From Psilocybe azurescens (lineage: Eukaryota; Basidiomycota; Agaricomycetes; Agaricales; Agrocybaceae): DNA of 64,000 nt. The translations under genes were made by a program, and so were the position numbers. Location: NCBI GenBank assembly GCA_023853785.1, contig JAJIRX010000570.1, positions 558,001 to 622,000 of the forward strand. The letters run 5' to 3'. Under the pieces are notes generated by a model. The model saw nothing but the letters and a program-made list of their open reading frames with translations, did not search any database and was not told where the DNA came from. Numbering within the stretch: position 1 is the first letter of the stretch; every line of letters begins with the position of its first letter. Positions 48,949 through 60,690 of the stretch are shown here, one piece after another.

Positions 48949-49150
48949 CCAGATTGAGTCCAAGCTTGAAGCGAGGAACATTGTTAGAGTATTGTATTAT
49001 ACAAGTCAAGTCAATTACATGCGAGCCTTGATCGCCTGCCAATCGTTTGTATTGGATGGTAGCCATAGTATTGGATAGTCGAACCATCAGAGATTCGAGA
49101 ACAGAGGGGCGTAGGCAGTGTTGACCGTCCGAGCATAGGACCCATGGGTA

Positions 49151-51130
49151 AATATATGTATAATCATGATCATGTCCGTTATGATTATCATTAGGAAGCA
49201 GGAGGCGGTGGCGAGAGATCCGAAGAGGATCTCCCAGAATAATGTTATACCATACCAGCCATCGAGTCTGACATCAAGCACGAGCACGAACACGAGCATG
49301 ATGTGCGATGCACCTTGCATACTTCAGCTCGATTTTCAACGGAATAAGAATAAGAATGGGCACTCAGTCCGAGTGCGAGGACGCTGACACAGACAGGAGG
49401 ACCCCGTTGGCCGGCCAAGAAATTGAAATCCAAATTCAAAAGGTAGCAATGCGACTGTGGGCCTGTGGCGGACAAGCCACGAGTTTACGCGACATACAGC
49501 GGTGGGTGGCGCACGAACCTCCCTCCAGTGTCCACGGTCTATGCACATGTATCCACTGCGCGTGCGAGGCGCATGACCATGGGAGCGAGGGTAGACAGTA
49601 AAGGGTAGACAGTAGACTCCATTGACACTGCGACGACGACGAAAGAGAAAGGAACGCACAGTGACATGATATTAATGTCAGTGTCAGTGTCGCGGTGGCC
49701 ATTGAATATTGAGTACCCAGTGAGAAACGATCGAAGGAAGGGAAGGGAAGGAAGGAAGCCAGGGGGATATGTTTCCACGATCCGTACGGGTGCGGTACTG
49801 TGTTGTATTAGATTAGATATGGAAGTGCTGTATACATATATATGATCGTATATTTACAGTTTGGTTTTGACTTACTTGACCTTGACTGGTGCTGGGAATT
49901 CTGGGTATTCCGCGGTCTTGGGGTGCAAATCTCGTCCGTCTCTCAGGCTCAGGAGTAGCTACACTGAGCCTAGTAGTACTATAATGACAGAATGGGATAG
50001 TAGCTGAAATAGAGTTGATTGTTATTCCATTCAATACACAACTGGTGGGTGAATTTGCTTTCTAGAAAAGAAACGTACCCTTGAATGGTAACAAACTTGT
50101 GTGTGTGCTCTCAAGTGCTTGTCCCCGACGCCCGACGCCCGACGCCCGTTCGACCACTACTTGGGGCATTTTGACAGAATTTCTAAGAGAAAGAGGAGTA
50201 ATTTATCCATTTATGAGGTCCCCCATCAGCAACGCATGCTAGATTAGAGCAATCGGTATAGCTCTTCCAGCGTCAAAAGGAGTTCGAGGTCGAGAGATCC
50301 CAATGATGACGCATCGCTCCCCAAAGCGGGTGTTGAATTGCCATAAACGCGTTGGGTCAACAGAACCAAACATTGATTGATTTGACTGTGATCAGGCACC
50401 GTGAGACTGACTCGCTTCCTCTTCTTTTTTTCCGACTGTTCATTGCTGTTTTTGATTCGATAACTGCTGTGCCACTTTCATTTATGAACAAACTCGTCTG
50501 ACAAGACTCTGGTTTGAAAGAAAGGATATGCGGACACGAACACAGAGGCTTGGGAGAAAGGCAATGTGACTGATATGTATCATGCATGATCCTGTCCTGG
50601 GGGCTTGCTTGCGGTGTATCAATCGAGTATCGCGTACCAAGTGACAAGGAAGAGCAGGACTGATGGCGATTGACGAGGGCTGAACTAGAACTAGGAGGAT
50701 CTGCGAATGCTTTATCTCTTTGATGTACAGGCTTCCTAGCGCCATAATATTCTCTTGTGTCTCTTTCGGTCCACCTGTTCAGAGGAACACACACATATCT
50801 CAGCAGGCCCCTCTCAGTTATCCATGCACTGTGCGAAATGTACGCCGAGATGAAGTGGATACGATTCACTACTGCTACTACTACGTGTATATGTAACGAG
50901 TTAATGTGGGGCAGAAGGACTCGAGACTCGCGAAAGTGGATTGACTTTGACATATCTTTCTGTGGCATATTGGCAGCTCTGGCGGTGGCGAACTTGGGCG
51001 TGCTTGTGAATCTTACCACGCGAGATCAACCGGGCAGAGTCAGCCGTAGTACAAACACACTCTGCCCTCAATCCTTTGTTCCTCATTTCCCTGTTCTCGC
51101 CCGCCCGAATCCCCACCCACCTCTGCTTTC
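49151..51130. other. Intergenic upstream of the O-methyltransferase gene
   Basis: The region contains a GACGCCC triplet-type repeat (about 50128-50150). A 73-codon frame starting near 49166 has no known domain. The region immediately 5' of 51131 is pyrimidine-rich, as expected for a fungal promoter. Confidence 0.4.
50357..51019 (-). CDS. Uninterrupted 220-codon ORF, unknown
   Basis: An open frame of this length in non-coding fungal DNA is somewhat unusual. It lies divergently to the O-methyltransferase gene with about 110 bp between starts. The sequence starts MVRFTSTPKFATARAANM, lacks a signal peptide, has no recognisable domain and is not low-complexity. It may be a lineage-specific gene or chance; I lean to chance because it overlaps the likely promoter. 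Confidence 0.2.
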   Translation of the reverse strand: MVRFTSTPKFATARAANMPQKDMSKSIHFRESRVLLPHINSLHIHVVVAVVNRIHFISAYISHSAWITERGLLRYVCVPLNRWTERDTREYYGARKPVHQRDKAFADPPSSSSALVNRHQSCSSLSLGTRYSIDTPQASPQDRIMHDTYQSHCLSPKPLCSCPHILSFKPESCQTSLFINESGTAVIESKTAMNSRKKRRGSESVSRCLITVKSINVWFC

Positions 51131-54100
51131 ATGACCATCGCTGCCCTGCAAAGTCTCCACGCCATTATAGGAGACGCTATAGATGACATAGAACGCGTTT
51201 ATGCTGCTAATCACTCAAACCCAACCAGCGCAAGACATACTCCTGAAACTTCTTCTCCTTCTTCTACCGCTGCTCAGCAGCCAACACCTATTAGCATCAG
51301 CAGCGGGCGGAACCGGAACCCTATATCCGCGTCGACGAATTCGCAGGCATATGTCTCCCCGCCGCCTTCACCCTCAATGGCGACCTCTCCACAATCGGCG
51401 TCTGCACCATCCGGACTGAGCTCCACGCCAGTGCCCGTGCCAGGGCCAGACGAGGCGCCAACGATAGACTTCCCATCTCTAGACGCCCCGTGCAACCCGA
51501 CGTCCCTCGCCGAAGCACTCACGTCGCACCCGACGGTGCTCGCTGCGACATGCCGCATCGTGGCGGCGGCCGGCCAGCTCAGCGCGACTGTGCAGACGCC
51601 GTTCCTGACGCTCTGCGATGCTACTATGGGCGTGAGTATTCTATTTTTCTGTCGTAAGTTTTGTCGTGCTAATTATTTTTTGCTTGTAGTACCACCTTCC
51701 GTCGTGCATGCGCTTGCTGGAAGCGTCCCATGTTGTCGAGATCTTGCGCGAAGCTGGGCCGGATGGGCTTCATGTTGACAGCATCTCGGAGAAGAACGGT
51801 GTCAAAGCGACCAAGCTCGGTGAGTTCTAGTTATGGTTCTCGTTACTTTTTCTTCTTCATTCCTCGAGTATTTTCTTCGAGTATGGGCACTGCGATTTCT
51901 TCCAACTTTTTCAACACTGGCAGGTGATATTTCACTATCACGTCTTTTCTTTCTTTCTTCCTTTCTTTTTCGTTTTCTTCTTCTTCTTCTTGCTTTCTTT
52001 CTTCAAGTATTCTGTTATTTTATTTCTCACAATCGTACTCACTTACTGACTCCACCCCTAAACCCGACTCCACACAGCACACATCCTGCGCCTTTTAGCG
52101 ACGCACCACATCTTGCGCGAACTCGCCCCCGACGTGTTCACGCTCAACCGCATCTCCTCGCTCATCGATTCGGGCAAAACGGTGGCGGAGCTGAAAGCGT
52201 ATCAGGAAGATGGGATGTGCGTGTCTCTTTTTTAAAATTTTAGGTAATTTCGTCAACAAAAACTCACTGGAAAACATTTAACAGACCCGAGATGAAATAT
52301 CGCGACACGAACGGCGTAGCAGCGTTCGTAGGACTCTGGTCCGTAGCTTCCTCTCTCTTCTCCTCTCAGTCTGAAAATCTAATTATAATACTATTGTACT
52401 TGTACTACCACACACACACACAGCACAGACGAGATCCAAAAAGCCTCCGCATATATGACGGAGACCTACTACCTCTCGCCGTCGCCGCACACGCGGGCGG
52501 GGACCGAGCCTGGCCGGGCGCCGTTTTGCTTTGCGTTTGACACGGTGAGCAGCGGGACGGGCTTTTTCGGGTGGTTGGAGGGCGAGGTTGCTGGGGAGTG
52601 TGTGGACAAGGGGAAAGCAGGGCCGATGATGGCACTGAGTGAGTGAACCTTCCTTCTTCTAAGGAATGATTCAGTATTTACTATTGGTAATATTTTATTT
52701 TCAGTGACGCCGTCGAAAGAGGCAAGGGCGGGATCCTCCCGCCTACACTCGGATCTTCCTCTTCCTCGTCTGAAAGGTCTGTTAAGCGAGCGTCGCAGCG
52801 GAAGACGGGTAGGGAAGATCCACGACCACAGCTACATGCTATGTACACAAAGTCGTCCTCAGGAAGAGGGGCGGCGGGAAACCGTACTAGAACCAACTCG
52901 AGTGGTAATAGCAGCGCTGGCTCTGGATCCGGCTCGAACTCGAACTCAACATCTACCGTCAAGAACGGCGAGCGCTCCGAGTTCGAGGTTGATTCCAAGG
53001 CAAACACCAGCGCGCAGGAGAACGCGAACAGATTCCGCCTGGAGCGGTTCGGGAAAGCCATGTCCGGCACGGACGGGTGGGAGGCGCCTGGCGCCGCTTT
53101 GAATGGTGTGTGCTCCAATCCCCAAAAGATAGAGCTCGAGAGAAAAAAAGTCGAATGTGTGCGCTAATTTCGACTCGTTTGTCTTATTTTTCTTGATTTT
53201 CAGGGTTTGACTGGAGCTCGCTTCCGCACGGGAGCATCGTCGTAGATGTAGGAGGCGGGATAGGGTCGACAAGCATGTTGCTCGCTACTGCTTTTTCGTC
53301 GTCGTCGGCGTCTTCTGCGGGCGGTGATGACCATGATGACAACGATAATGATGATAATGACGAAACTGAAATTGGGCCAAGGCTGAAGTTTATCATACAA
53401 GATCGGCCAGTGGTGTGTGAGATGGGCGAGAAGGTATCCTGTCTTTTCGTTTTCTGTGTTTTTGGGTTAGTATATGGGCGTGGCTGAGTTTTTATCTGTC
53501 TATTAGGCATGGAAAGCGAAATGTCCGGAGCTCCTAGAGTCCACCGCTCGGTTCCAAGGTAAGCCTCCCTTCCTCCCTCCTTCCTACTCCGTATCTGAAA
53601 ACCCATTTCAATCCTTCCATGCATCCAGTCCACGACTTTTTCACACCGCAGCCAATCCACAACGCAGCCGTTTTCCTCCTCCGCGTCGTCCTGCACGACT
53701 GGCCCGACGTGTTCGTGCGGAAAATTCTGCTGCGCCTGAGAGAGGCAGCGATGCCGGAGACGAAGCTTGTCATTGCGGATTTTGTGCTGCCGCTGGCGTG
53801 TCCTGATGATAATATGGGTGGTGAAGGAGGGGATGGGGTCCTTGACGATATAGAGGGCGCGCGGACTTCGCCTGCGCCTGCGCCGCTCCTTGCGAATCTT
53901 GGAAAAGCTAGTGCGAATGTGTATTGGATGGACTTGACGGTGTGTGTTAATTAATTAAACTTTGATTCGATTGTTTAATATGGTTCGAATGTTTTTCCCC
54001 CCTCTTAGATGCAGGCTATGTTTAACTCGCAGGAACGAACGCTCCGGGAGCTTGTCTCGCTGGCGTTATCTGCTGGCTGGAAAATTGTGAAAGTGACGAG

Positions 54101-55564
54101 GACCTCGGGATCGATGTTTGGATATCTGGTAGCTGAGCCTGCGGATATACCCGCCCAATACCAAGACCTCGACCAGAAAACCCAGACTGGGTTAAACCAG
54201 GAAGGCGACTTATTCTCCCCCCTTCAAAAGCGTCAATGTGGAAGAGGAGGTGGTGGTGGAGGAATACGCGGGTATCGAGAATGAGAAGAGGTTCGAACGA
54301 CAGCGGAGGTACAAAGCCAGAGAAACAGAAACAGAAACAGAAAGAGACGATATGGAGATGATCGAGCGCGCGAGCTCGCGCTGCGGTACGCCGACGTTTG
54401 GCTCAAACACGCGGCTTTCATCCGTCGAAGAAGCGCTGGCGCGGTTGGGAGGCGGGATCATGCGTGCGAAAGCCATGTCTCGCGCTATGTCTGCGCCGTC
54501 ATCGGGCTTGAAGCCGCTGGCTGTGCCGGCGCTGAAGCCTGCCTTGTCGCTTTTGTCGACGGTGAAGACGGCGAAGACTAAAAGAAGCCGTCGCCGCTCT
54601 CGATTCCGCCGTTGCATTCCTCGCCGTCGCCTGTGGGTTCGCCTTCGAGGTTGAAGATCGGGGTGCCGCTGGTTTCTACAGCGGGGGCATCGTCGTCGTT
54701 GTCGGCGCAGACGACACCCCCACAGCGACAATCGCAATCGCAATCTCCAGGTCCGAAATTGATCACTAGGAGGATGTCGCTTGCCAGTCTGCGCAGTACT
54801 CATTCAATGCAGAGTGTGGGGACTCAACCTCAGGTTTCATCGCCCCAGCGGCAGCTGTTGCCTTGCCTTTGTCTCCTTCATATACACAGGCGCAGACAAC
54901 GCAGGCCATGCCAAAGATGCACCGGAGAGCTTCGTATGCTCATATGTCGCAGATGCAGACCACTGCAGCTGCACACCCGAACGTGCCTGCCTGCTTAAGT
55001 ACGGGCTCAGTGTCGCCGAACTTGATCCCTCCGACGAGTATGATACCTATCCGAGTGAATGGAGAGTTCCTGCCTCCTGCCTCATCGAGCAACAATAGCA
55101 ATACATACCAGAGATACTTGCACTTGACTTCGTCAACATCCACATCGTCAGCATCATCAGCGTCATCGTCAGTCGCTGGGTCACCTAGACCGCGCACTCC
55201 TCGAGTGCCAGGGCTAGGTATGCTGCCATGTAGAGCTTCGAATGCTCATCTTCAGACTGTGGGTGGTACGACGTCGACCATGCAGCCGGTGTCTGCGCTT
55301 TATCGGAAACGCTCTGGGACGGTGGTCGTAGGGCCTTCAATTAGCTTACGAGAAGGTGACGCCGTGCTTCTGCGGACGGGCTCTGGAGAGGGCGGTAGAG
55401 CAGGTGAACATAGTGTAGAGGTTGTTAATGTTGATGGGGTTGGGGGTGGCGAGAGTAACAACAGCACTGGGATGGGGTCGAGGTTCGACGGGGGAGGAGC
55501 ATACGATTGCGAGGACATGCAAGACACTTTTCGACTTCGACTTCGACGGTGGCGGGCGGGGTGA
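51131..55564 (+). CDS. SAM-dependent O-methyltransferase with long disordered C-terminal tail
   Basis: This is a COMT-type enzyme that transfers methyl from SAM to a small hydroxylated (often phenolic) substrate; the substrate is not predictable. A Ser/Pro-rich N-terminal part precedes the dimerisation/winged-helix region (YHLPSCMRLLEASHVVEILR, AHILRLLATHHILRELAPDV). The catalytic domain has motif I VVDVGGGIGSTSMLLA and an Asp/Asn-rich insert (DDHDDNDNDDND). Next are LKFIIQDRPVV, the HDWPD motif (VLHDWPDVFVRKIL, probable catalytic His) and ETKLVIADFVLP, ending the fold near GSMFGYLVAEPADIP (54150). About 450 further residues are low-complexity. Introns include 51631-51689, 51821-52077, 52217-52284, 53107-53203, 53433-53506 and 53942-54008. 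One-base breaks occur at CCCCCC 54218-54223, near 54580 and near 54850. The tail may be a separate gene or UTR if these are real. Confidence 0.78.
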
Positions 55565-57441
55565 GCGTTCTGGCTGCAGCTGCAAAGATCGAGAGAAGAG
55601 AGCAGACCCAGCCGTCGCCCCCACTCCATAACGCTGTCAACATTGTTCTCATTCTGTTCACATTCTTTCCAAGCTTGCGTTCTTCTGTCGCGAATAGTGC
55701 TGCTATTTTTCAACCCATTTCTAAATTCATGGACTCACTATGCTATTTATACTAGGATTCGGAGTAGAACTTGAAGGAATTGGCGTCGCTTGGTCCGTGT
55801 TGTAGGGTATCGAAAGTTGTACTAAATCTTCAAGAAATGAATATGTATGCAGTCACGTTGAGCCCCTACAGGCTGGAAGTCTACTAGATAGCAAAGGACA
55901 CCAGGTCACCAACGCACGTACTACGTATGTACGTTTTCAGTGCACTGTGATGCTACCCTGCCAGGGATTATCTTTGTAGGTCTCGAAACAGTCTCAAACG
56001 CGGGCATCCCGCCAGACAGCCAGATTTTTTCAAAGTTCAGATATTTACCATTTTCTGAACATATTGAACAGGCAGTACGTCTTGTGTATATATCAGTGAC
56101 TCTAGAACACACTCAGGTAGCCGCTCATAACCTAGCACCGAGTTTAATGTTTCTGTAAGTCTATGTTTTACAACATACACCATATCCAATATCATAACAG
56201 TTGGGTCGCAACGCGTGAGGTCACACAATTAATCGGCCGGTAGGTGCTAGATAGGCGCCGGCGCTCGTCGTGGAAACTATAACCCCAAGACATTTCTGAG
56301 ATGTGTAGATAAGCGAAGATCGGTAAGAGATATTTTGCATAGATTACGTGCTTACCTGATCCCTAACCATCGTTATAAGCCACTGGGACGTGGGGGTTTG
56401 TTGATGAATGTTAGTTATTCGGCTTCGTCAGGTCGATGGATTCCAGCCAAACGCCTATACAACGGTATATTTAAAGCGCGCAGGCTAGGCGAAGAGGAAG
56501 ATGGTAAGTTAAAAAGAGGCGAGCCTTCAGGATATACTGTCAAAAAAACTCACATTGGCATTGGAAGTCTTGCATCGCACGTTGGTCCTCACTCCTGCCT
56601 TTTCCGGTACTCCTAGTTGCAACTGAACATCTATCAATAACGGATCTGAGTTGAGAGGGACACCAAATAACAAAGATTCCCCGACTTCAACGGTCAATAT
56701 GAGGGGACGCAGCAGCAGTGGATAAGATGGGAAAGGGATATACAGGGAATGGATTAAAAGGCGGAAAGAAGAACGAGTGGTGGTATGACAGTGTCCCGTG
56801 GAGGTTATGACTCTGGATTCGGTTGTGTCTTGTCGTCAGGTCGTTCAACATAAGGCTTCGGATCTTTTTTTGTCAGAGTCGTTGTTGACGGAAAGAGAAA
56901 CGAGAAGTTACATAAAAGGTCATGCATCATGCACACCAAGAGGTAATAAAATCTCACCGAACGCCTGCATTGGAAACTCCAGGCCCCAAGAATTCGTTTT
57001 TGGGCCGACAGCATTCATCTCGAAGGGTAGACAAGATGAGCGCAGAGCTATTGGAAGGATGAAACAAGTATTGAGCATGTCTCACCTTGTACGCAAAAAT
57101 AACTTCAGCGGGTAGTGACCGACCCGTTGGGAACTGGACGCCTTCTGCTTTCCTTCGGGGAGCCATGGCTCAGTTGGGATCAGACTTCTACTTCATATGG
57201 AACCAGGTATACAGAGACATGAAACGTTCGCTGTAAACTTGGAAAGGAAGCCTTATCACTTTCCCAGCCGCTCAACAGGTCATGGGTTGCAGCTTCCTTC
57301 CCCGATCCCGGCCATCCATTTATAGCCCTCCATGCACCCAGTGTGCGGCTGCCCAGCAGTCCGTGGGACGAGAAGCCGACCGACGACATCGCCCCTCGAT
57401 GCTTCCCAACCGGACTGTTGTTTCGCTACCCTCATCATCGA
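55565..57441. other. Intergenic, no recognised gene
   Basis: A minus-strand frame from 57166 (MAPRRKAEGVQFPTGRSLPA, 70 codons) is divergent to the GTPase gene and could be a first exon, but it has no known domain. A plus-strand frame at 56335-56616 is also of unknown nature. Nothing else is seen. Confidence 0.35.
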
Positions 57442-58650
57442 GATGTCCGCTAATCGTCAAAATCCCGCTAAAGAGTCGAAAGTCAAAGCATGGGGTAACC
57501 GACTGAAGAAATCCCTGGGATTTGGATCGCCGAGTACCGGGACAGTACCACGGGAAGAGGCTGCGAAACTCCGAGCTAGATTCACCCATTTCCGCATTCT
57601 TGTTATCGGGAGGGCAAACGCTGGCAAAACAACCCTGTTAAAGCGGGTATGTAACACGACTGAAGAGCCATCGATCTATGATGACGGTAAAAATCTGGTG
57701 AGCTACCCAGCCCTGCGCAAGATATCAGACACTTATTATTTGTCAATAGCTTGAATCGACTTCGAGGGTACTATTCCTCCATAATTTTTGCATCTCCCAT
57801 CAACAAAATGACTGACTTTTGTCATTGTAGCGTGGAATCCATGACGTCCATCGAGAATTCACATTTAGAAGCAACCCAAAGTTCATCTTTCATGACTCGC
57901 CTGGTTTTGAGGCAGGGGGTGAGGAGGAACTAAAGGCTGTGATGGATTTCATTGAAGAGCATTCAAAGGCTCATGAAGTCAATGACCAAATTCATATCAT
58001 ATGGTATGTGTTTTTTTGTTCTAATCTTTTATTTGAAGCTCCTCACATCACAATGGGTGTAGGTTTTGCTTTGAGCCAGATGTATCACGCCCTTTATTGG
58101 ACTTGGAAGTTAAGTTTTTCAATGGAAATTGTAAATGGAATGGTAAGCTTGTCACAAAATTTCAATAGTAATTAAAACTTATACAAAACCAGTGCCAGTT
58201 GTGGCAATCTTCATGAAGTTTGATGATCTTATCAGCCAGGTTTGGAACAGAAGCAGTACCTCAGAGCAGAATACCCAGCATGCTTTGGACACTTTGCAGC
58301 AGAAGTTTGAGCAGCCACTTAGAAGCTATCAGTTTCCACCACAGGGTTATGTTCGGCTTGAGGGTAAGTGATTTATAATTCACCAAATCAATTTAGAGAC
58401 TTAACACCATGAATAGCACTTGATAAGAATGAAAGTGATCACCAGAAACAAATTGAAGACTTAATCAAACAAACAGCAGCATCAATTGATGATCTTGCTC
58501 TCAAAATGCTGTTTGTTAGCGTACAGCAGAATAATTTAAAGATATGCATTGATTATGCAATAAAGAAGTATGCTATCAATTGGTTGTATTTCAATGTTGC
58601 TTATTATATTTTTAGCATTGTGAATCAAATAACGAACATGGTATGTTGAT
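57442..58650 (+). CDS. P-loop GTPase (TRAFAC-type G domain, Agaricomycete family)
   Basis: This is a predicted GTP-binding protein of a family common in Agaricomycetes; its role is unknown. Walker A/G1 is GRANAGKTT (residues about 56-64). G3 is HDSPGFEAGGEEELKAVMDF, and FCFEPDVSRPLLDLEVKFFN follows. G4 is replaced by MKFDDL (canonical TKxD). Then SVQQNNLKICIDYAIKK. Exons are 57442-57697, an 18-nt microexon 57750-57767 (LESTSR), 57831-58003, 58063-58141, about 58193-58363, about 58415-58567 and a possible 25-nt microexon 58616-58640 (TTTAG acceptor, GTATGT donor). If that last donor is not used the protein ends at TGA 58650; if used, the following intron contains the 70-bp array. The 5' exon lies in CpG-containing DNA and the later exons in CpG-poor DNA. 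Confidence 0.78.
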
Positions 58651-58990
58651 TAAGGTGCACTAGATCATTTCAGTGGCTAAATTACATAAAGGATACTTTG
58701 ATATTTTGGACTATTGTTTGGTTTCCACACATTTATTATGTATGTGAATATGCTACTGCACTATAAAAGCACAGTAACTGACATTTAATCAGAGTGTAAG
58801 CATTAATCATTTACTTGTCATGGATGTGTGTAATGACATATAGATAGCATGTGAGTGCAAAATTCGCAACTATGAATAATGTGCTAACAGAGTGTTATAA
58901 GGAATATGATGTAAGATTTCAACTAGTGGAGATATGATTGCATGATCAATTGCAACTGCTGATATTTTCTGCATCATTTTTATGTAGCAT
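58651..58990. other. AT-rich spacer before the tandem array
   Basis: No gene. From about 58915 partial array-like phrases appear (TGCAACTGCTGATATTTTCT), a degenerate first unit. Confidence 0.5.
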
Positions 58991-60690
58991 GTAAGTTGTG
59001 TGCACTATTTGTGATTGATTGCAATTGCTGATATTATCTGCATTGATGCTAATTCAGTATGTAAGTTGTGTGCATTGTTTGTGATTGATTGCAATTGCTG
59101 ATATTATCTGCATCAATTCTAATTCAGGCTGTAAGTTGTGTGCACTGTTTGTGATTGATTGCAATTGCTGATATTATCTGCATCAATTCTAATTCAGGCT
59201 GTAAGTTGTGTGCGCTGTTTGTGATTGATTGCAATTGCTGATATTATCTGCATCAATTCTAATTCAGCATGTAAGTTGTGTGCACTGTTTGTGATTGATT
59301 GCAATTGCTGATATTATCTGCATCAATTCTAATTCAGGCTGTAAGTCCTGTGCACTGTTTGTGATTGATTGCAATTGCTGATATTATCTGCATCAATTCT
59401 AATTCAGTATGTAAGTTGTGTGCACTGTTTGTGATTGATTGCAATTGCTGATATTATCTGCATCAATTCTAATTCAGGCTGTAAGTTGTGTGCACTGTTT
59501 GTGATTGATTGCAATTGCTGATATTATCTGCATCAATTCTAATTCAGCATGTAGTATGCGCTGTTTGTGATTGATTGCAATTGCTGATATTATCTGCATC
59601 AATTCTAATTCAGCATGTAAGTTGTGTGCGCTGTTTGTGATTGATTGCAATTGCTGATATTATCTGCATCAATTCTAATTCAGGCTGTAAGTTGTGTGCA
59701 CTGTTTGTGATTGATTGCAATTGCTGATATTATCTGCATCAATTCTAATTCAGCATGTAAGTTGTGTGCGCTGTTTGTGATTGATTGCAATTGCTGATAT
59801 TATCTGCATCAATTCTAATTCAGCATGTAAGTTGTGTGCGCTGTTTGTGATTGATTGCAATTGCTGATATTATCTGCATCAATTCTAATTCAGGCTGTAA
59901 GTCATGTGCACTGTTTGTGATTGATTGCAATTGCTGATATTATCTGCATCAATTCTAATTCAGCATGTAAGTTGTGTGCACTGTTTGTGATTGATTGCAA
60001 TTGCTGATATTATCTGCATCAATTCTAATTCAGTATGTAAGTTGTGTGCACTGTTTGTGATTGATTGCAATTGCTGATATTATCTGCATCAATTCTAATT
60101 CAGTATGTAAGTTGTGTGCACTGTTTGTGATTGATTGCAATTGCTGATATTATCTGCATCAATTCTAATTCAGCATGTAAGTTGTGTGCACTGTTTGTGA
60201 TTGATTGCAATTGCTGATATTATCTGCATCAATTCTAATTCAGTATGTAAGTTGTGTGCACTGTTTGTGATTGATTGCAATTGCTGATATTATCTGCATC
60301 AATTCTAATTCAGGATGTAAGTTGTGTGCACTGTTTGTGATTGATTGCAATTGCTGATATTATCTGCATCAATTCTAATTCAGGATGTAAGTTGTGTGCA
60401 CTGTTTGTGATTGATTGGAATTGCTGATATTATCTGCATCAATTCTAATTCAGTATGTAAGTTGTGTGCACTGTTTGTGATTGATTGGAATTGCTGATAT
60501 TATCTGCATCAATTCTAATTCAGTATGTAAGTTGTGTGCACTGTTTGTGATTGATTGCAATTGCTGATATTATCTGCATCAATTCTAATTCAGGCTGTAA
60601 GTTGTGTGCACTGTTTGTGATTGATTGCAATTGCTGATATTATCTGCATCTATTCTAATTCAGGCTGTAAGTTGTGTGTACTGTTTCTAA
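58991..60690 (+). repeat. Tandem array, about 24 units of 70 bp, intron-like units
   Basis: Each unit begins GTAAGTTGTGTGCACTG, contains GATTGATTGCAATTGCTGAT and ATTATCTGCATCAATTC, and ends TAATTCAG plus a variable triplet (CAT, TAT, GCT or GAT). Unit length is constant at 70 bp except one short unit near 59553 (GTAGTATGCGCTG). Differences between units are a few point changes (GCACTG/GCGCTG, GTTGTG/GTCATG). Edges decay on both sides (first unit GCATTGATGC; last TTTCTAATTG). Every unit contains a 5' splice consensus, two CTRAY-type branch sequences (CTGAT, CTAAT) and a 3' CAG, 67 nt apart. Confidence 0.95.

Larger units (their letters stand above)
48465..49150 (+). repeat. Imperfect tandem duplication of a TATA-containing promoter-like unit
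   Basis: Two units, about 48470-48765 and 48785-49150, share in order GCACGAGCACGAGCGCGAAG, ACTAAAACTGAAAATGAAAT, CCCGAGAATAATGG, TCGGTGTTCTTG, GGCGCC, GCATGCTGCGCTA, TATAAATCCAGATTGA, GAAGCGAGGAACATTGTTA and AGGACCCATGG. The second unit has an insertion of about 50 bp before the last block. Order and spacing suggest duplication of a whole promoter plus transcript start region. Confidence 0.8.

Noticed and set aside
58991..60690. CRISPR-like array
   Set aside because: Units are contiguous with 3-nt variable triplets rather than unique spacers, and the genome is eukaryotic.
58991..60690. Centromeric or telomeric satellite
   Set aside because: Only about 1.7 kb, a single short array inside mixed sequence; the unit bears no telomere motif.
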